A DNA stretch of 64,000 bases from Xanthostigma xanthostigma (taxonomy: Eukaryota; Arthropoda; Insecta; Raphidioptera; Raphidiidae): contig OY754466.1 in NCBI GenBank assembly GCA_963575645.1, positions 44,982,001-45,046,000 on the forward strand. Direction: 5' to 3'. How positions within the stretch are numbered: the first letter of the stretch is position 1; the number at the start of each line of letters is the position of its first letter. Both the position numbers and the translations under genes were made by a program. Of this stretch, positions 44,991 through 55,750 are shown in pieces. The notes beneath the pieces were generated by a model. The model was not told the DNA's origin and did not search any database. It worked only from the letters and a program-made list of their open reading frames with translations.

Positions 44991-45641
44991 ACCAAGATCC
45001 CGGACCCGCCAGACCTACGTTATTTCAGTACTGCTAAGATTTTATCATACTTATATGTACAATATTTAGTTAAAAACGTTTGCCAGTTTGCTAGCTTGAA
45101 AGCGGAGGCTTTTTAGAGATAACAAGTTCTTAAGGAACATAAAATACGTATGCAATGTTATAAATGCATGTATATGAGTGCGAGTGAGAGCATTAGATGG
45201 TTTATTTTTGACAGCTGCATGAAATGTAGGTAGTTTATTTGTTTCCATGGAGTTTTTCTCTCTTAAACTCGTGGACTACTCTGCGTGTGTATAAATAAAT
45301 AAAAAACCAAAATTTCATGAAGCTGTCAAAAAGAAAGTAATCTAGTGCTCTCACTCGCACTCATATGTATGCATAATACACGTCATTTCAGTATACTACT
45401 AAGATTTTATCAGTAAATGTACAATAAATAGTTAAAAACGTATGCCAATTTGCTAGCTTGAAAACGGGGGCTTTTTAGAAATAACAGATTCTAAAGGTAC
45501 ATAAAGCACGTGCTTACCTTCGTACGCAATGGTATTATGCATACATATGAGTGCGAGTGAGAGCACTAGATTACTTTCTTTTTGACAGCTTCATGAAATT
45601 TTGGTTTTTTATTTAGGGTCTGGCGAGTCTGGGATCTTGGT
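44991..45641. mobile_element. Composite element with ACCAAGATCCCGG ends
   Basis: Ends ACCAAGATCCCGGACCCGCC and ...TCTGGCGAGTCTGGGATCTTGGT are inverted. Inside, a ~210-bp module occurs at 45027-45240 and 45390-45605, and part of it inverted at 45310-45376, so 'gagtgcgagtgagagca' appears in both orientations. No coding frame. Confidence 0.6.
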
Positions 45642-46149
45642 ATACAACGAATGTAAATTTTTGAGGCGAATATTCAGTTTTCAAATCTGACGTCCTTCTG
45701 TCTAAGACTATTTGGCTGCTTTTTGACCGTGTAAGTCGCACGCACACATTTATAATGGTTCTGGGTACTAGGCTGATTATTAATACTAAATCTCAAGCTT
45801 TATTATTGTTAAAATTAATGCTGATAAAAGAGATAATTGCGAGGTTACTTTAGCAAAAAAAAAACTTATTTTTCAAGAAAGGAGTAAGAAGAAAACTTCT
45901 AATAAAAATATTAAGAAATAAATATTTTATGTCTTATCCCTTTACGACTGATTCTATACGGACGTGACTATTGACAAATTTTTGTTTTGTCGCGAAACAA
46001 ATTAATTTTTGTGAACGCAATCGGCTTAAAGTCGACTGTGATAGACAGACAGACAGACAACAAGGTCTCACCATTAGGTTTCATTATTCGTTTCCATAGT
46101 ATAATATTAGTTATATAAATCGTAGAAGTTGGAAAGGTTGATAAACTTG

Positions 46150-46215
46150 CATTTGATTTTATTAAATTGGACGTTTCGTCATTTAATTATGACTTCATCA
46201 GCAACTTAGGTACTA
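46150..46215 (-). ncRNA. Hammerhead-ribozyme-like motif
   Basis: On the minus strand: CTGATGA, one extra A, then GTCAT-loop-ATGAC (5 bp of perfect stem II), then GAAAC followed by GTCC. CTGATGA ... GAAA is the conserved hammerhead core. Such motifs occur in the terminal repeats of Penelope-like retroelements and in tandem retrozymes. The extra A after the core and the absence of an obvious stem III make activity uncertain. Confidence 0.45.
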
Positions 46216-46265
46216 ATAAAATTCAATTGTTAAAAATAAAAACTTTTTTGTTCAAATAATAATAA

Positions 46266-46341
46266 AATCTAATAAATGCCATTTTGTCACTTTATTAATT
46301 CTCGAATTTTATTTTAGTGACAAAATGGCATTTATTAGATT
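46266..46341. repeat. Perfect 26-bp inverted repeat
   Basis: aatctaataaatgccatttt plus 'gtcact' and its exact complement, separated by a 24-base AT-rich loop, 60 bp from the hammerhead-like motif. It may belong to the same element. Confidence 0.7.
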
Positions 46342-46839
46342 GGTGCAGAACGCTTTAAAAAATCCCTTCTAACGTCATTTTTTGCGGTTTAAAAAGAAAT
46401 GCGTTTTCATGTATTTCTTTTGGAAGTAAAGTGAAATCCGAGCCTTGAAAATATTATCTAAATATTGTACATTTATTACAGAGGGTAATGTAAAATGTCA
46501 TCGATGTAATTTTGATGTAATCAGCTGTCGTTGATTGCTTTAGTGGTTTTTAAGCGACCCTTTCGGCCGACAAATTATACCTCTGCTTACGTAGGTCGGG
46601 AGCAGTGCATTTTCCACGCTTCGCAGACCGCAACAACAGAGTACTCGATAACAAACGGGACTTAAAATAATAATGTATTTGAAAATGTGTTAACCTTATA
46701 TTTTCCGCAAAAAAATACATTCTGTGAGCAGGGCAGTATATGTAAAGAAAACAGTACACACTACAGAAGTGAAACTTCTACACACAACTGCTAATTGATT
46801 TTCGTGACAAGTGTGGCGGGGATTTAGTCGCGTATAGTA

Positions 46840-47128
46840 CGCGCCACGAATCTAAAAGGCTCGGAAGTTAGATGCGAATGCGGGCTTGCCCTTGTACAGT
46901 TTGTTGAAAAACTACAAACTCGTAACTCAACAAAACTAAATTGCAATAACAACTTGACAATAGCGTACTCGACTGTACTTTAAAGCAGGAAAGCGACAAA
47001 TGACAAAGGCAACGAGCGATCACGGCCAATCACCGATGAGAGCACGTTCCGTGCAGGTAGCTGGGAAGTATCAATGGCTCTAAAATGTGCCTTTGCGACG
47101 CTGTTTGTGACTAACTTCCGTCGGCGCG
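46840..47128 (+). mobile_element. CGCGCC MITE, copy 4 (shortened)
   Basis: 289 bp. The right terminal repeat has lost most of its 'ccttttagatc' segment (reads cttccgtcggcgcg), and the 'ggtggtggga' part is partly missing. TA flanks are retained. Confidence 0.75.
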
Positions 47129-47339
47129 TACCATACAACGTTGCAGCGTTTTATCACGCCGCGTTAGGTCTTTGTGTAGCCATTCAACCACAAGAAATAA
47201 TTATTCTCTGTAATAGCCGTAATTTTTTTTTCACTTGAAGAAAACTGCGCGATTACGTTGGAGAATAAATTTCATTTGTCAAATTCGTAAAAAATCGATT
47301 TTTGAGATTTATAATTATGGTTGCAGAAGGAGAGATTTT

Positions 47340-48180
47340 GTAGGTTATAAGCGACTAGCGGTCCGGTCCGGCTTCGCTCGAATTTGTAGACTGCCGTCGT
47401 TTTTTCGTCGACTTACGTTGCAAAATTGGTCTCCACGAAAAGCGCTTTTACGCGATAATATATATAACCTATGTTCATCCTGAAGGTTCGTTCTAAATAT
47501 TGGGGACAAACATTTTGAAATCGGGTGACTAGTTTCAGAGATTAGCTTCTACATTCAAACTTAGAGACTTTATCTATTTTTAGGCGCGCCCAAGCTTTAG
47601 CTGGAAGCGTCTTATATGTACTCGCTTTGTCTGTGAATCTATGAGTCACGCTTTTTGTATCCAGCGTACAGCCCAAACGCCTTAACCGATTTTAAAAAAC
47701 TTTTTTGAAGTGAAAACTTCTTTAGCGGCGTTGTACACTTTTTTTGTAATGGGTAAAAAATGTTAAACTCGCGTCAGGACAAGTAAGAACTGGGTGAGAC
47801 TCTCTATAAGTGATAGTAATTGCCAGATACTTTTTATACAACGTTAGACATCTAGCGTTGAAATATCGTACTTACATAAAAATGCAATCTATGATACAAA
47901 CCAAGTGAAAACTTCTTTAGCGGCGTTGTACACTTTTTTGTAATGGGTAAAAAATGTTAAACTCGCGTCAGGTCAGTAAGAACTGGGTGAGACTCTCTAA
48001 GTGATAGTAATTGCCAGATACTTTTTATACAACGTTAGACATCTAGCGTTGAAATATCGTACATAAAAATGCAATCTATGATACAAACCATTTTGATCGA
48101 AAATTCGTAAGACGTTAATATTCAAGTTTTCACTTCCGCCGGCACTCCCAGAGTGCAAAGGGTTTTTTTTTATAATATTA
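47340..48180. repeat. Transposon-derived tail with tandem duplication
   Basis: Starts 'gcgactagcggtccggtccg', related to the reverse of the SINE 3' end (ctagcggtcccgtccgg). It continues with sequence typical of retroelement 3' ends ('aaacgccttaaccgatttta'). A ~195-bp unit is duplicated: 47708-47902 and 47903-48091, each starting aagtgaaaacttctttagcg and ending 'tctatgatacaaacca'. Confidence 0.6.
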
Positions 48181-48340
48181 ATATAGATCGACAACTGAGC
48201 ATATATACTAATGTACTTGTAAAAAATTACACCTTGATTTGAATAGCATAGCTACTCGTTCTCTTTTCGTTTAGAAGCTATAAACGTTTAAAGTGTTATT
48301 GCCACAGATTACGTCGTGACTATTGAAGTAAAGTATTAGT

Positions 48341-48627
48341 CAAGAAGGCTGTAACCAGGAGACCTAACTTCCTATGCTTGCCGTGTTTCGAGACGGACTG
48401 TTTTCTGGCGTTCGCGAGATGGCGCCGATATCACTACCTGGGAAAACTTCGGTTCTTTCCGCCTGTTTTCGCCATAGTTCGTCATGTTCACATACTTCAC
48501 AGACACTACACACATGAGCCATGAACGTGTGTGCGTTACCCAGTAGCTGACGCCATAACGATTCATGCGACAGATATCGGCCCAACGCTACACTCGAACT
48601 GGGTCTTGTATGGTTGCAGCCTTCTTG
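48341..48627. mobile_element. hAT-type MITE, 287 bp
   Basis: Ends CAAGAAGGCTGTAACCA and ...TGGTTGCAGCCTTCTTG, flanked by GTATTAGT / GTACTAGT (7 of 8). The interior is less AT-rich and gives overlapping open frames by chance (minus strand) that resemble no known protein. Confidence 0.7.
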
Positions 48628-48689
48628 GTACTAGTATAAATTCGTATGTTCATAAAATTCGTAGCGATAGAAATCATTAATGCATCGCA

Positions 48690-48768
48690 GAAAATCGTTC
48701 CACATGAAATGCAACATAAACCGGGTCCCCCAGTGAGGTTCGTATGCATTTTATGTGGAACGATTTTC
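48690..48768. repeat. Hairpin, ~25-bp arms
   Basis: gaaaatcgttccacat...atgca and its complement enclose a GC-rich loop (ccgggtcccccagtgagg). Confidence 0.6.
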
Positions 48769-49369
48769 TTTTCATAACTACTCTATCATTTCACGAAACT
48801 CACCGCATATTGGATTTTCGGGCTAGGAAAGGGGGGGGTACCCACTCCGTGCAAGGAACTGGTATTTCAACTAAACATAATAATTAATATAGTAATTAAG
48901 CATCGGCCATAAATTATGATTCACCCATAATTTATCTTTTATTTATTAACAGGAAATATGCGACCCTCGAGCCTCAAACACGGACACGCGGAAATGTTTG
49001 GGTAGCTGTAGCTCCGCTGCATTATACTGTGTATAGACATAACTGTTTTACCCTCGGGGGTGAAATAGTTTTGACAGGTGTGCCTCACCTTTAACCCTCT
49101 GTATTTATTATCTATATAGAAATTATAAATAATATCTAAAATAATTATTTTGATAAACAGATATCATTATATTGGTGCTACAGACGGGGGTGGAAAACGT
49201 CGCCGGGATACCGTGAAAATTCCCGGTGGGCCGTCTATCAATTTTGTCAGGCATAGCCAGGTATCAAAAATTCCTGATGGGCCGTCGAGCTAATTTTATT
49301 TTTTTACAAATATGTCATTGATATTTATAGAAAGAAAAAATAAATAATACGGGTGTTAGCTATTTTATG

Positions 49370-49565
49370 ACTGGCTGTTATTCGCGACTTCGTCCGTATG
49401 GGTTTTAATTTTTTTGCGCGGAACCCTAGTTCTTTTCTAAAATAAAAGTAGCCTAAGTTACTCCTTACATCAGCTATCTGCCAGTTAAAGTTCTATCAAA
49501 ATCGGTTCAGTCGTTTCGGAGATTAGCCGTGAAGATTCGTGATGCATTTTTTACAGACAGTTTGT
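49370..49565 (+). mobile_element. RTE-like non-LTR retrotransposon 3' remnant
   Basis: Contains in order 'gcgacttcgtccgtatgg', 'aaaagtagcctaagttactc' and 'tcaaaatcggttcagtcgtt', the usual order at the 3' ends of insect RTE-type elements and SINEs that borrow them. No coding part remains. Confidence 0.5.
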
Positions 49566-49709
49566 AACAATACTTTAACAAAACCTGATGTGACACTAAA
49601 ATAGCTCTCCAAAAATTTAATTGAATGGTAATTATATGACATCTTGACCTTCTAAATATACAGTGCGTTCGCCGAAAGTGGTAACAGTGGATAATTCGTG
49701 TATCCTACT

Positions 49710-50260
49710 CAGCGTTGCCAGACGTCCCAATTTTGGCGGGACGTCCCGATATTTAAATCAAAATTAAATGTCTCGTGCGGGACAGGCTCAGTCCCGCTTT
49801 TCGGGGATAACTTTAAAAGAAGTTAAATCTTCACAGAAATATCATGAATTAGTAATTCTTATAATTAATTATTCTCTTATTGTAAGTTGCAATTTGTAAC
49901 ACTCACTCCACAGACTATTGTTTGAAACGCCATATTTTTCTAATGAATAAAACTTTTTTGATTTTGATTTCTGTTTTTTTTTTTATTCTGAAAACGAATA
50001 AGACTTAACTATTTAATAATAGGGTAAATCTGATTTAAAATATTAGATATATTTTTATTAAAATACATTTTCTATGGCTATTTTTGCTATGTAAATATTG
50101 TCACGTAAACGTAATTTTAATTCAAATAAAAAGATAAATATTTGAAAACTTCTAATTATATACGTTTTTTACTATGTCCCGCGTTCGACGAAAGAATCCC
50201 GCTGTTTTCACTCAAAGAGTTCCAAAATCCCGACTTGGCAAAAAAAAACTGGCAACGCTG
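49710..50260. mobile_element. hAT-type MITE, 551 bp
   Basis: Ends CAGCGTTGCCAGACGTCCCA and ...CTGGCAACGCTG, flanked by ATCCTACT / ATCCTAAC (6 of 8). Sub-terminal 'gggacgtcccg', 'tcccgcttttcgggg' and 'gtcccgcgttcg' motifs are repeated. No transposase. Confidence 0.7.
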
Positions 50261-50347
50261 ATCCTAACTATAGATACAAAAAAAAGTTTAAACCGTTTTT
50301 GTCGAATATTTTCTTATGTAACCTTATACAATTTTTATATGAATTTA

Positions 50348-50610
50348 CAGTTGACCCGAGGTAATCCGACAAAAGTTTTGCAAGGCGGTGTCGGATGATC
50401 GAACTTTTTTGTTAACGAGTAGGTACTCTGTAATCCGACAAATTACATATTTACACAATAAATTGGTATAATCAAATCTGTATGTAATACATTATAATAT
50501 ACGATATGGAACTTAGTTAATTAAACAACACAATGTAAGTACTGTTCTAGGCATGTCGGATTATAGGAGGTGCCGGATTAGACAGGGGCCGAATTACTAC
50601 GGGTAAATTG
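50348..50610. mobile_element. pogo/Tigger-like MITE, 263 bp
   Basis: Degenerate ends CAGTTGACCCGAGGTAATCC and ...GAATTACTACGGGTAAATTG, flanked by TA. Internal 'aatccgaca' / 'tgtcggatta' copies sit near the ends, as in Tigger relics. Confidence 0.6.
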
Positions 50611-51159
50611 TATACTTAGAGAAAAAAAAGGAGATTTCGAAACTGTAAGAAATATATGTTGCTATTTGAAAAAAAATACATGTACACTTCGCGTTGAGTT
50701 TGAAGTACAAAAAAATATATCTCAGCAGTTTCCGATCTATTTAATTAAACTCTTTTGTATCTAATAGGAGCATACACGAATTCCACTTTCGATGAACACG
50801 CTGTATATACATTTTTTTAAATTAATTAAAGGAAAGTTTATTGTTTGTAGAAAATGTAGGTCCTATTACATACCTAGTATCGATATTTCATATTATGTAG
50901 GTAATCAGTACCTAAAGACTAAACAGAAAAGCAAATTAGCTGATAGTAATTTCAAGGTATGAAAATAATTATAAATCAGAGACAATACATTATACATAAT
51001 ATTGGTAAACTATGCAGTGTGCATATCGTTTTCATTATAATTATTTCAGTTAATTCTTCATAACTATTTATTTCACAGATCGATCAATAATTTAAAAAAA
51101 GTTTTAAAAGTAAAAAAGTAAATAAAAAAATCAAGTATCTATTGTTAGGAGTTTTAGGT

Positions 51160-51354
51160 TAGGATGATTCAATTTTTCATTTCGACGCAAGTCGCAAAAT
51201 TCCCTATGAACATAAATCAGCTGATTTTAAAAATGGCGACTGTGTTATAAATGCTGAGCTGTTTATTTTGCAGAAAAGTAGATATATATATGTGTCGAAA
51301 TCGTAATTTTACACGGCATTGTTTCTTTGTTCGCTACAATAAACGGACGACAAA
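51160..51354 (+). promoter_or_regulatory. ddi1 5' flank and leader
   Basis: Precedes the ddi1 ATG. The start context 'gacaaaATGA' fits the insect start consensus (A-rich, A at -3). 'aaaatggcgactgtg' at about 51231 includes an upstream ATG in another frame. No TATA box is evident. Confidence 0.3.
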
Positions 51355-54275
51355 ATGAAAGTGACGGTAACCACACTCTCGGACGATATTTTTGTGTTGG
51401 ATGTGTCAGAAGATTTAGAATTAGAAAACTTCAAGGCATTTTGTGAAGTTGAATCCGGTTTTCCAGCGCGTGAATTAATTATTTCATTTAATGGCCAGCC
51501 TTTATTGGAAGACAAAAAATCACTCAAAGAACTTGGAGTTCGCGACGGAGATGTTGTCATTTTACAGCACATGCTTAACTCCCAATCACAGTTTTCTATC
51601 GGGTCGGAAGGTAAGACTACTATTTTTTACATCTTCAAATTTACTTTTGGCTGTTCAGATCAGCTTATCACGCTTTTATTAAAACATAATTTATGAGGTT
51701 ATGCTAAAATACTTTAGATTTCGTCAAAATCTTGACGGAAAACGTCAGTTTATGTGGAAACGGTTGCGATAAAAAAATCAAGTCTTGTTTTTTTTTCGCT
51801 AATATCTAAATTTTCAGTTTTAATATCAAAGCAGCATATCATTTTCATGCTAAATTATTTTCAAAAATACAGTGAATCATCATTAAGGCTAGTTAAATAT
51901 CATTTTCGAAGCATATTATATTCAGGAAGTTTTTTTTCAGTAGGTGTACCAAACTTGGACTTCAGTGCTATTCGAGTTCCCGGGGCACCTGTCCCTGTGC
52001 CGGATGCAAATACGTCGACAACAACGAGTGATCAAACGATGCAGGAAGATCCGGTTATGATCCGAGATATGTTTTTAGCAAACCCAGATCAATTGGCATT
52101 ATTAAAACAAAACAATCCGAGATTAGCAGATGCTCTTTTGAGTGGAAATTTAGGTTGGTACTGTAAAGCATTTTTTATCGTTGTTTTTAGGTTATTGAGA
52201 TTTGTTTTTATATTGGAATTGACTGTTTCAGATAGTTTTGCAACGGTATTACGGGAACAGGTAGCGGCTCGCGCAGAACGTGAACGCCAGAAATTAAGAA
52301 TGATGAACGCCCATCCATTTGATACCGAAGCGCAAAGGATGATTGCCGAGGAAATTCGACAAAAGAACATCGAAGCCAATATGGAAGCCGCAATGGAATA
52401 TAATCCAGAAACGTTCGGAACAGTCGTAATGTTATATATAAATTGTCGGGTGAACGGGTTTCCCGTAAAGGCGTTTATTGATTCGGGAGCCCAAACAACA
52501 ATCATGTCGGCCGCTTGCGCCGAACGTTGTAACATAATGCGATTGGTCGACACTCGTTGGGCCGGTATTGCGAAAGGCGTCGGAGTACAGAAAATCATCG
52601 GGCGCATCCATATGGTACAAATACAAATCGAAACCGACTATTTGACTACCAGTTTTTCTGTTTTAGAAGAACAACCGATGGACATGCTCTTAGGACTCGA
52701 TATGCTTAAAAGACATCAGGTGATACGCGATTATAATTTTTTTTTTAGAATCCGCTTAAAACTTTTTCTAACGTGACGCAATTTGTAGTGTTCGATCGAC
52801 CTCAAAGCAAACGTATTAAGGATAGGAACTACGGGTACCGAAACTACATTTTTGTCGGAAAGAGATCTTCCGGAGTGCGCGAGACTTTCGGGAACGTCGG
52901 AAGAAGATCTTTTAACTGAATCGGCGAGAGAAGCAGAAGATAGAGACTTAGCATTAGCGATACAGAATAGCCAAAACAGCGGGCCATCGAGTAAGTTACC
53001 TGTTTTTTTTTTTTTGTTGTTTGATTTTCCCATGCTTGTCGATTCGACAAATAGGAAAGATTAGATGCTTTAAAAAAAAGAGAGAATGACGCGGTACTCA
53101 CGAGAGTTGATGTGTAAACACGTGAGCTCATTTCGCTTTCACTATACTTGCAAATATAACTGTAGATTTTACTGCGCATACTGTTCGCGCAGCTTACTTG
53201 CAAATATAACTTAGCTGCGCGAACAGTATGCGCAGTAAAATCTACATGTTTACATCTGACGCTTGAACTTGTATCGCGGTGCTAGAGCTAAGATGTTTAC
53301 ATATCAAAAACCTTGAGAAAAATATTAACCCTTCATTGTCACATTTTATTCATTGCAGGAAAGAAACAAAAAACTGGAAAGAAATAACATTTTTCAAGAC
53401 AAAAATATTGAAGACGGGAGAATATTTTTTGACTTGAAAGAACCGTGTCTTCTAGTTAAATGTGATAATAATATAATTTTTAATGATCTCGTGCTCCCTT
53501 CATTATGTAATAATTTCCTAACGACTTTTCTATAATTGCCAACTTATAACAATAAAAAAAAAAAAAAACAGTAACTATGTACTTATGTTTTATTTAAGAA
53601 CAAATTTGTAGTCCGTAGTACAGATTTTTCGAGTTCAGTTGCCAAATGGTCCGAAGAAAAATATTCTATCTCCGTTAGTAAAATTAGAACTCCGTTAAAA
53701 AAAATTGGAAAGGTTTGTCGTGTACCTCAGGTTTGCCAGGATTTAAAGTTATTTTTATTTTAGTGTTATGACTCAATATTCTCCATTTTTTATTTCAATA
53801 AAATGGACGAAAGAGAAATACCGTAATATTTCATTTTTTTAGATAGTGAAGCTGAATTTCACACTTTTTGGCCAACTAAACACAAATGTACCATACCCAA
53901 ATTTTTTTGTTCTTTTTTTTTACTAATTGTCTTATATCGTACAAATTATAAACGATTCCAGTTATTTTTTTTATGCCATTGCATGCAAGCATTTTGTTTT
54001 ACTTTTGTTTCTTTTTTTTTTGTGTAAACAAAGGAACAAATAGTGGCTCGACGTCGACACAATCGGGCCGTGCAACTACAAGCGGTCAAAGTCAAGGCAG
54101 CAGGCTTAATCCGGAAGAACAAGTGATGCCCGGAGACAGATTTACAGAAGCCGAGGTTAGAGAATTGGTAGCGCTCGGTTTCACACGCACACAAGTATTA
54201 GCCGAACTGCGACGCTTTAACGGCGATAAGACACAAGCGACCGCTGCACTCTTTGCTAAATCGCTCAAATTTTAA
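51355..54275 (+). CDS. ddi1: DDI1/Rngo: UBL-retropepsin-UBA proteasome shuttle protease
   Basis: Cytosolic/nuclear ubiquitin-shuttle aspartic protease. Metazoan DDI cleaves the proteasome-gene activator Nrf1/Skn-1; Drosophila Rngo acts in oogenesis. Exons: 51355-51610, 51941-52153, 52232-52719, 52789-52990, 54034-54275 (1401 nt, 466 aa), all GT-AG with matching phases. Residues 1-76 form the ubiquitin-like domain ([20 protein letters not shown] start). About 175-215 is the helical segment before the protease. The retroviral-protease-like domain covers about 220-350, with catalytic Asp240 in FIDSGAQTT and the [18 protein letters not shown] block. A UIM-like [10 protein letters not shown] follows at about 372-381. 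The UBA (about 424-466, [20 protein letters not shown]) ends the protein. Similar in length to Rngo. An alternative last exon lies in intron 4. Confidence 0.93.
53161..53246. repeat. Perfect 34-bp hairpin in ddi1 intron 4
   Basis: 53161-53194 and 53213-53246 are exact inverted copies (tgtagattttactgcgcata + ctgttcgcgcagct), with an 18-base loop. The loop word 'cttgcaaatataact' also occurs just outside the left arm at about 53147. It lies 113 bp upstream of the alternative last exon. Confidence 0.85.
53359..53387 (+). CDS. ddi1: ddi1 alternative last exon (UBA-less isoform)
   Basis: A canonical acceptor (ttttattcattgcag) precedes 53359. Joined from the exon-4 donor at 52990 (phase 1) it reads RKKQKTGKK and stops at 53385-53387. 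This gives a protein of 395 residues that keeps the ubiquitin-like, protease and UIM-like parts but lacks the UBA. Mammalian DDI1/DDI2 also lack the UBA and are about 396-399 residues. An AATAAA with a following A-run (53551 on) supplies a polyadenylation signal. It rests on splice-site logic only; no transcript evidence is available here. Confidence 0.55.
53551..53556 (+). terminator. Polyadenylation signal for the short ddi1 isoform
   Basis: AATAAA about 164 bp after the alternative stop, followed directly by a genomic A-run. The A-run could also reflect a simple repeat or internal priming. Confidence 0.45.
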
Positions 54276-54348
54276 GGCCTTCTACACTCAGGTAAATTTT
54301 CAGTTTTTTTTTACAAACGTTTTTAATAAGTGTCTCCAAATATTTACA

Positions 54349-54354
54349 AATAAA
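54349..54354 (+). terminator. Polyadenylation signal for the full-length ddi1 mRNA
   Basis: AATAAA 74 bp after the UBA-exon stop codon, with T-rich sequence around it. Confidence 0.55.
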
Positions 54355-54512
54355 AAAGTCTTTGGATTTGAGGAAACTATTTGAGGTTAAAGGAAAAATT
54401 GAAAATACAGAAGTCGATTAGTCCCAACAGATTGAAAATACTTAATTTCTACTGTTTTTATTAAATATTATATCGACCAGATGGCCGCCGTGCAACCAAA
54501 TGTCAGAACATT

Positions 54513-54768
54513 CAGGCGCGGTCGCAGCCTGAAATTTTGGAGGGGGCCACTCACTACATTAATAAAAAATTATCCAAGTTATTTTGGCCATCGTCATAGT
54601 TCATAAAAACACCGCTAGATGTCAGCAAACTATAAATTTATCGCTGTTAGGGGATAGCTAAAAATTTCCTTTTATTATTTGGCAAATTTTTGAGATTTTT
54701 CAATTTGACCTTAGATTTTGGGGAGGGGTCATGTCCCCTGTGACCCCCCCCCCTTCGGACCGCGCCTG
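54513..54768. mobile_element. hAT-type MITE, 256 bp, TSD AGAACATT
   Basis: Ends CAGGCGCGGTCGCAG and ...CCTTCGGACCGCGCCTG; perfect 8-bp duplication AGAACATT (54505-54512, 54769-54776). The G-run/C-run sub-terminal segments ('gagggggcc', 'tgacccccccccc') are typical of this hAT MITE type. Confidence 0.85.
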
Positions 54769-54776
54769 AGAACATT

Positions 54777-55742
54777 TACCTTTTCTTACATGTTCTCCAA
54801 CAGACAGAACTGTAAATTCGAGTCAAGTCTCACAATTATTCACGGTGTGTATTTTTCTAGGTTACGTCAACTAAACGAACTGACACCACTCCAATTAATT
54901 AAGGATTAGTACGTTTTTATATCATAGAGTGTTGAAACATTAGAAATGTCACATCCAAAAAATGCATATTCAAATCGCAAACAATCGACAAACAATTTTT
55001 GGTCACTTTAACAAATGTTTAACATTTTTCATTTTATTTCACTAAAAATGAATTCTATGAGAGTACTAAAATTGAAGCAAAATCGAGTGTGTCCTGTGTC
55101 ATATTTTATTTTACAATAGTGCCGAACTGCACCTCTTAATACCTCTTGTCAGTTCCGTAAACATCGCTTTATTTCACCGTACTGTCTGGACTTTTGATTT
55201 GAGACAGTCTGTATAAAAAACCGTTCTTCAATTTACACATTTTTGGGTTATTATGACAGTACTAAGTTTCGACTCACAGCAAATTAGAAATATTAATTGT
55301 AGGCGGCAGCACTGTATAAGAATCTATTTGAACAACTTTTAAACAAATATCAAGAGCCCCTAATTTTGCATACTTGCTGCTAACATTACCAATGAATTTT
55401 GTAATATACCGGCGCTTATAGAAAAAGAGTAGCAACTTGGAAAGAAAGTGACTGTAATTATTTTTTACTTACATTTTAATATATTTGGTAACGATTTTTA
55501 TGTGGTTATGAAGACAACTTAATCTAAAAATTACCGCCAGGATTGTATGACATTTGACAACGCTCTCGTATAGTTTACTATTTAACAGTTTAATTTTTTT
55601 CAAAAACTATTTCGTTTTATTTCAAAAGACCGCGCACACTTGTCCAGCATGGGCCAGCACCTGCAACCAACAACGACCATCAGTCGCTCGCCTGCAATTT
55701 CTATCTAGTGTTGTATAGTGATGTGTCATTCGTAAACGTTGC
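54777..55742. other. Intergenic, no gene seen
   Basis: AT-rich; no repeats or coding similarity recognised. Confidence 0.45.
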
Positions 55743-55750
55743 CAGTCTAG

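Noticed and set aside
48364..48585. Overlapping open frames of 64-73 codons on the minus strand
   Set aside because: They fall wholly inside a 287-bp hAT-type MITE with target duplications and show no protein similarity.
52089..52607. 172-codon open frame on the minus strand
   Set aside because: It is an antisense shadow of the conserved ddi1 protease exon.
52427..52719. A retroviral protease from an endogenous retroelement
   Set aside because: The Asp-Ser-Gly domain is flanked by spliced ubiquitin-like and UBA exons in the DDI1 order, with no reverse transcriptase or integrase.
53388..53535. Continuation of the ddi1 alternative exon in the longer 60-codon frame (53353-53535)
   Set aside because: That frame is not the one reached from the exon-4 donor phase; in the correct phase a stop occurs at 53385-53387.
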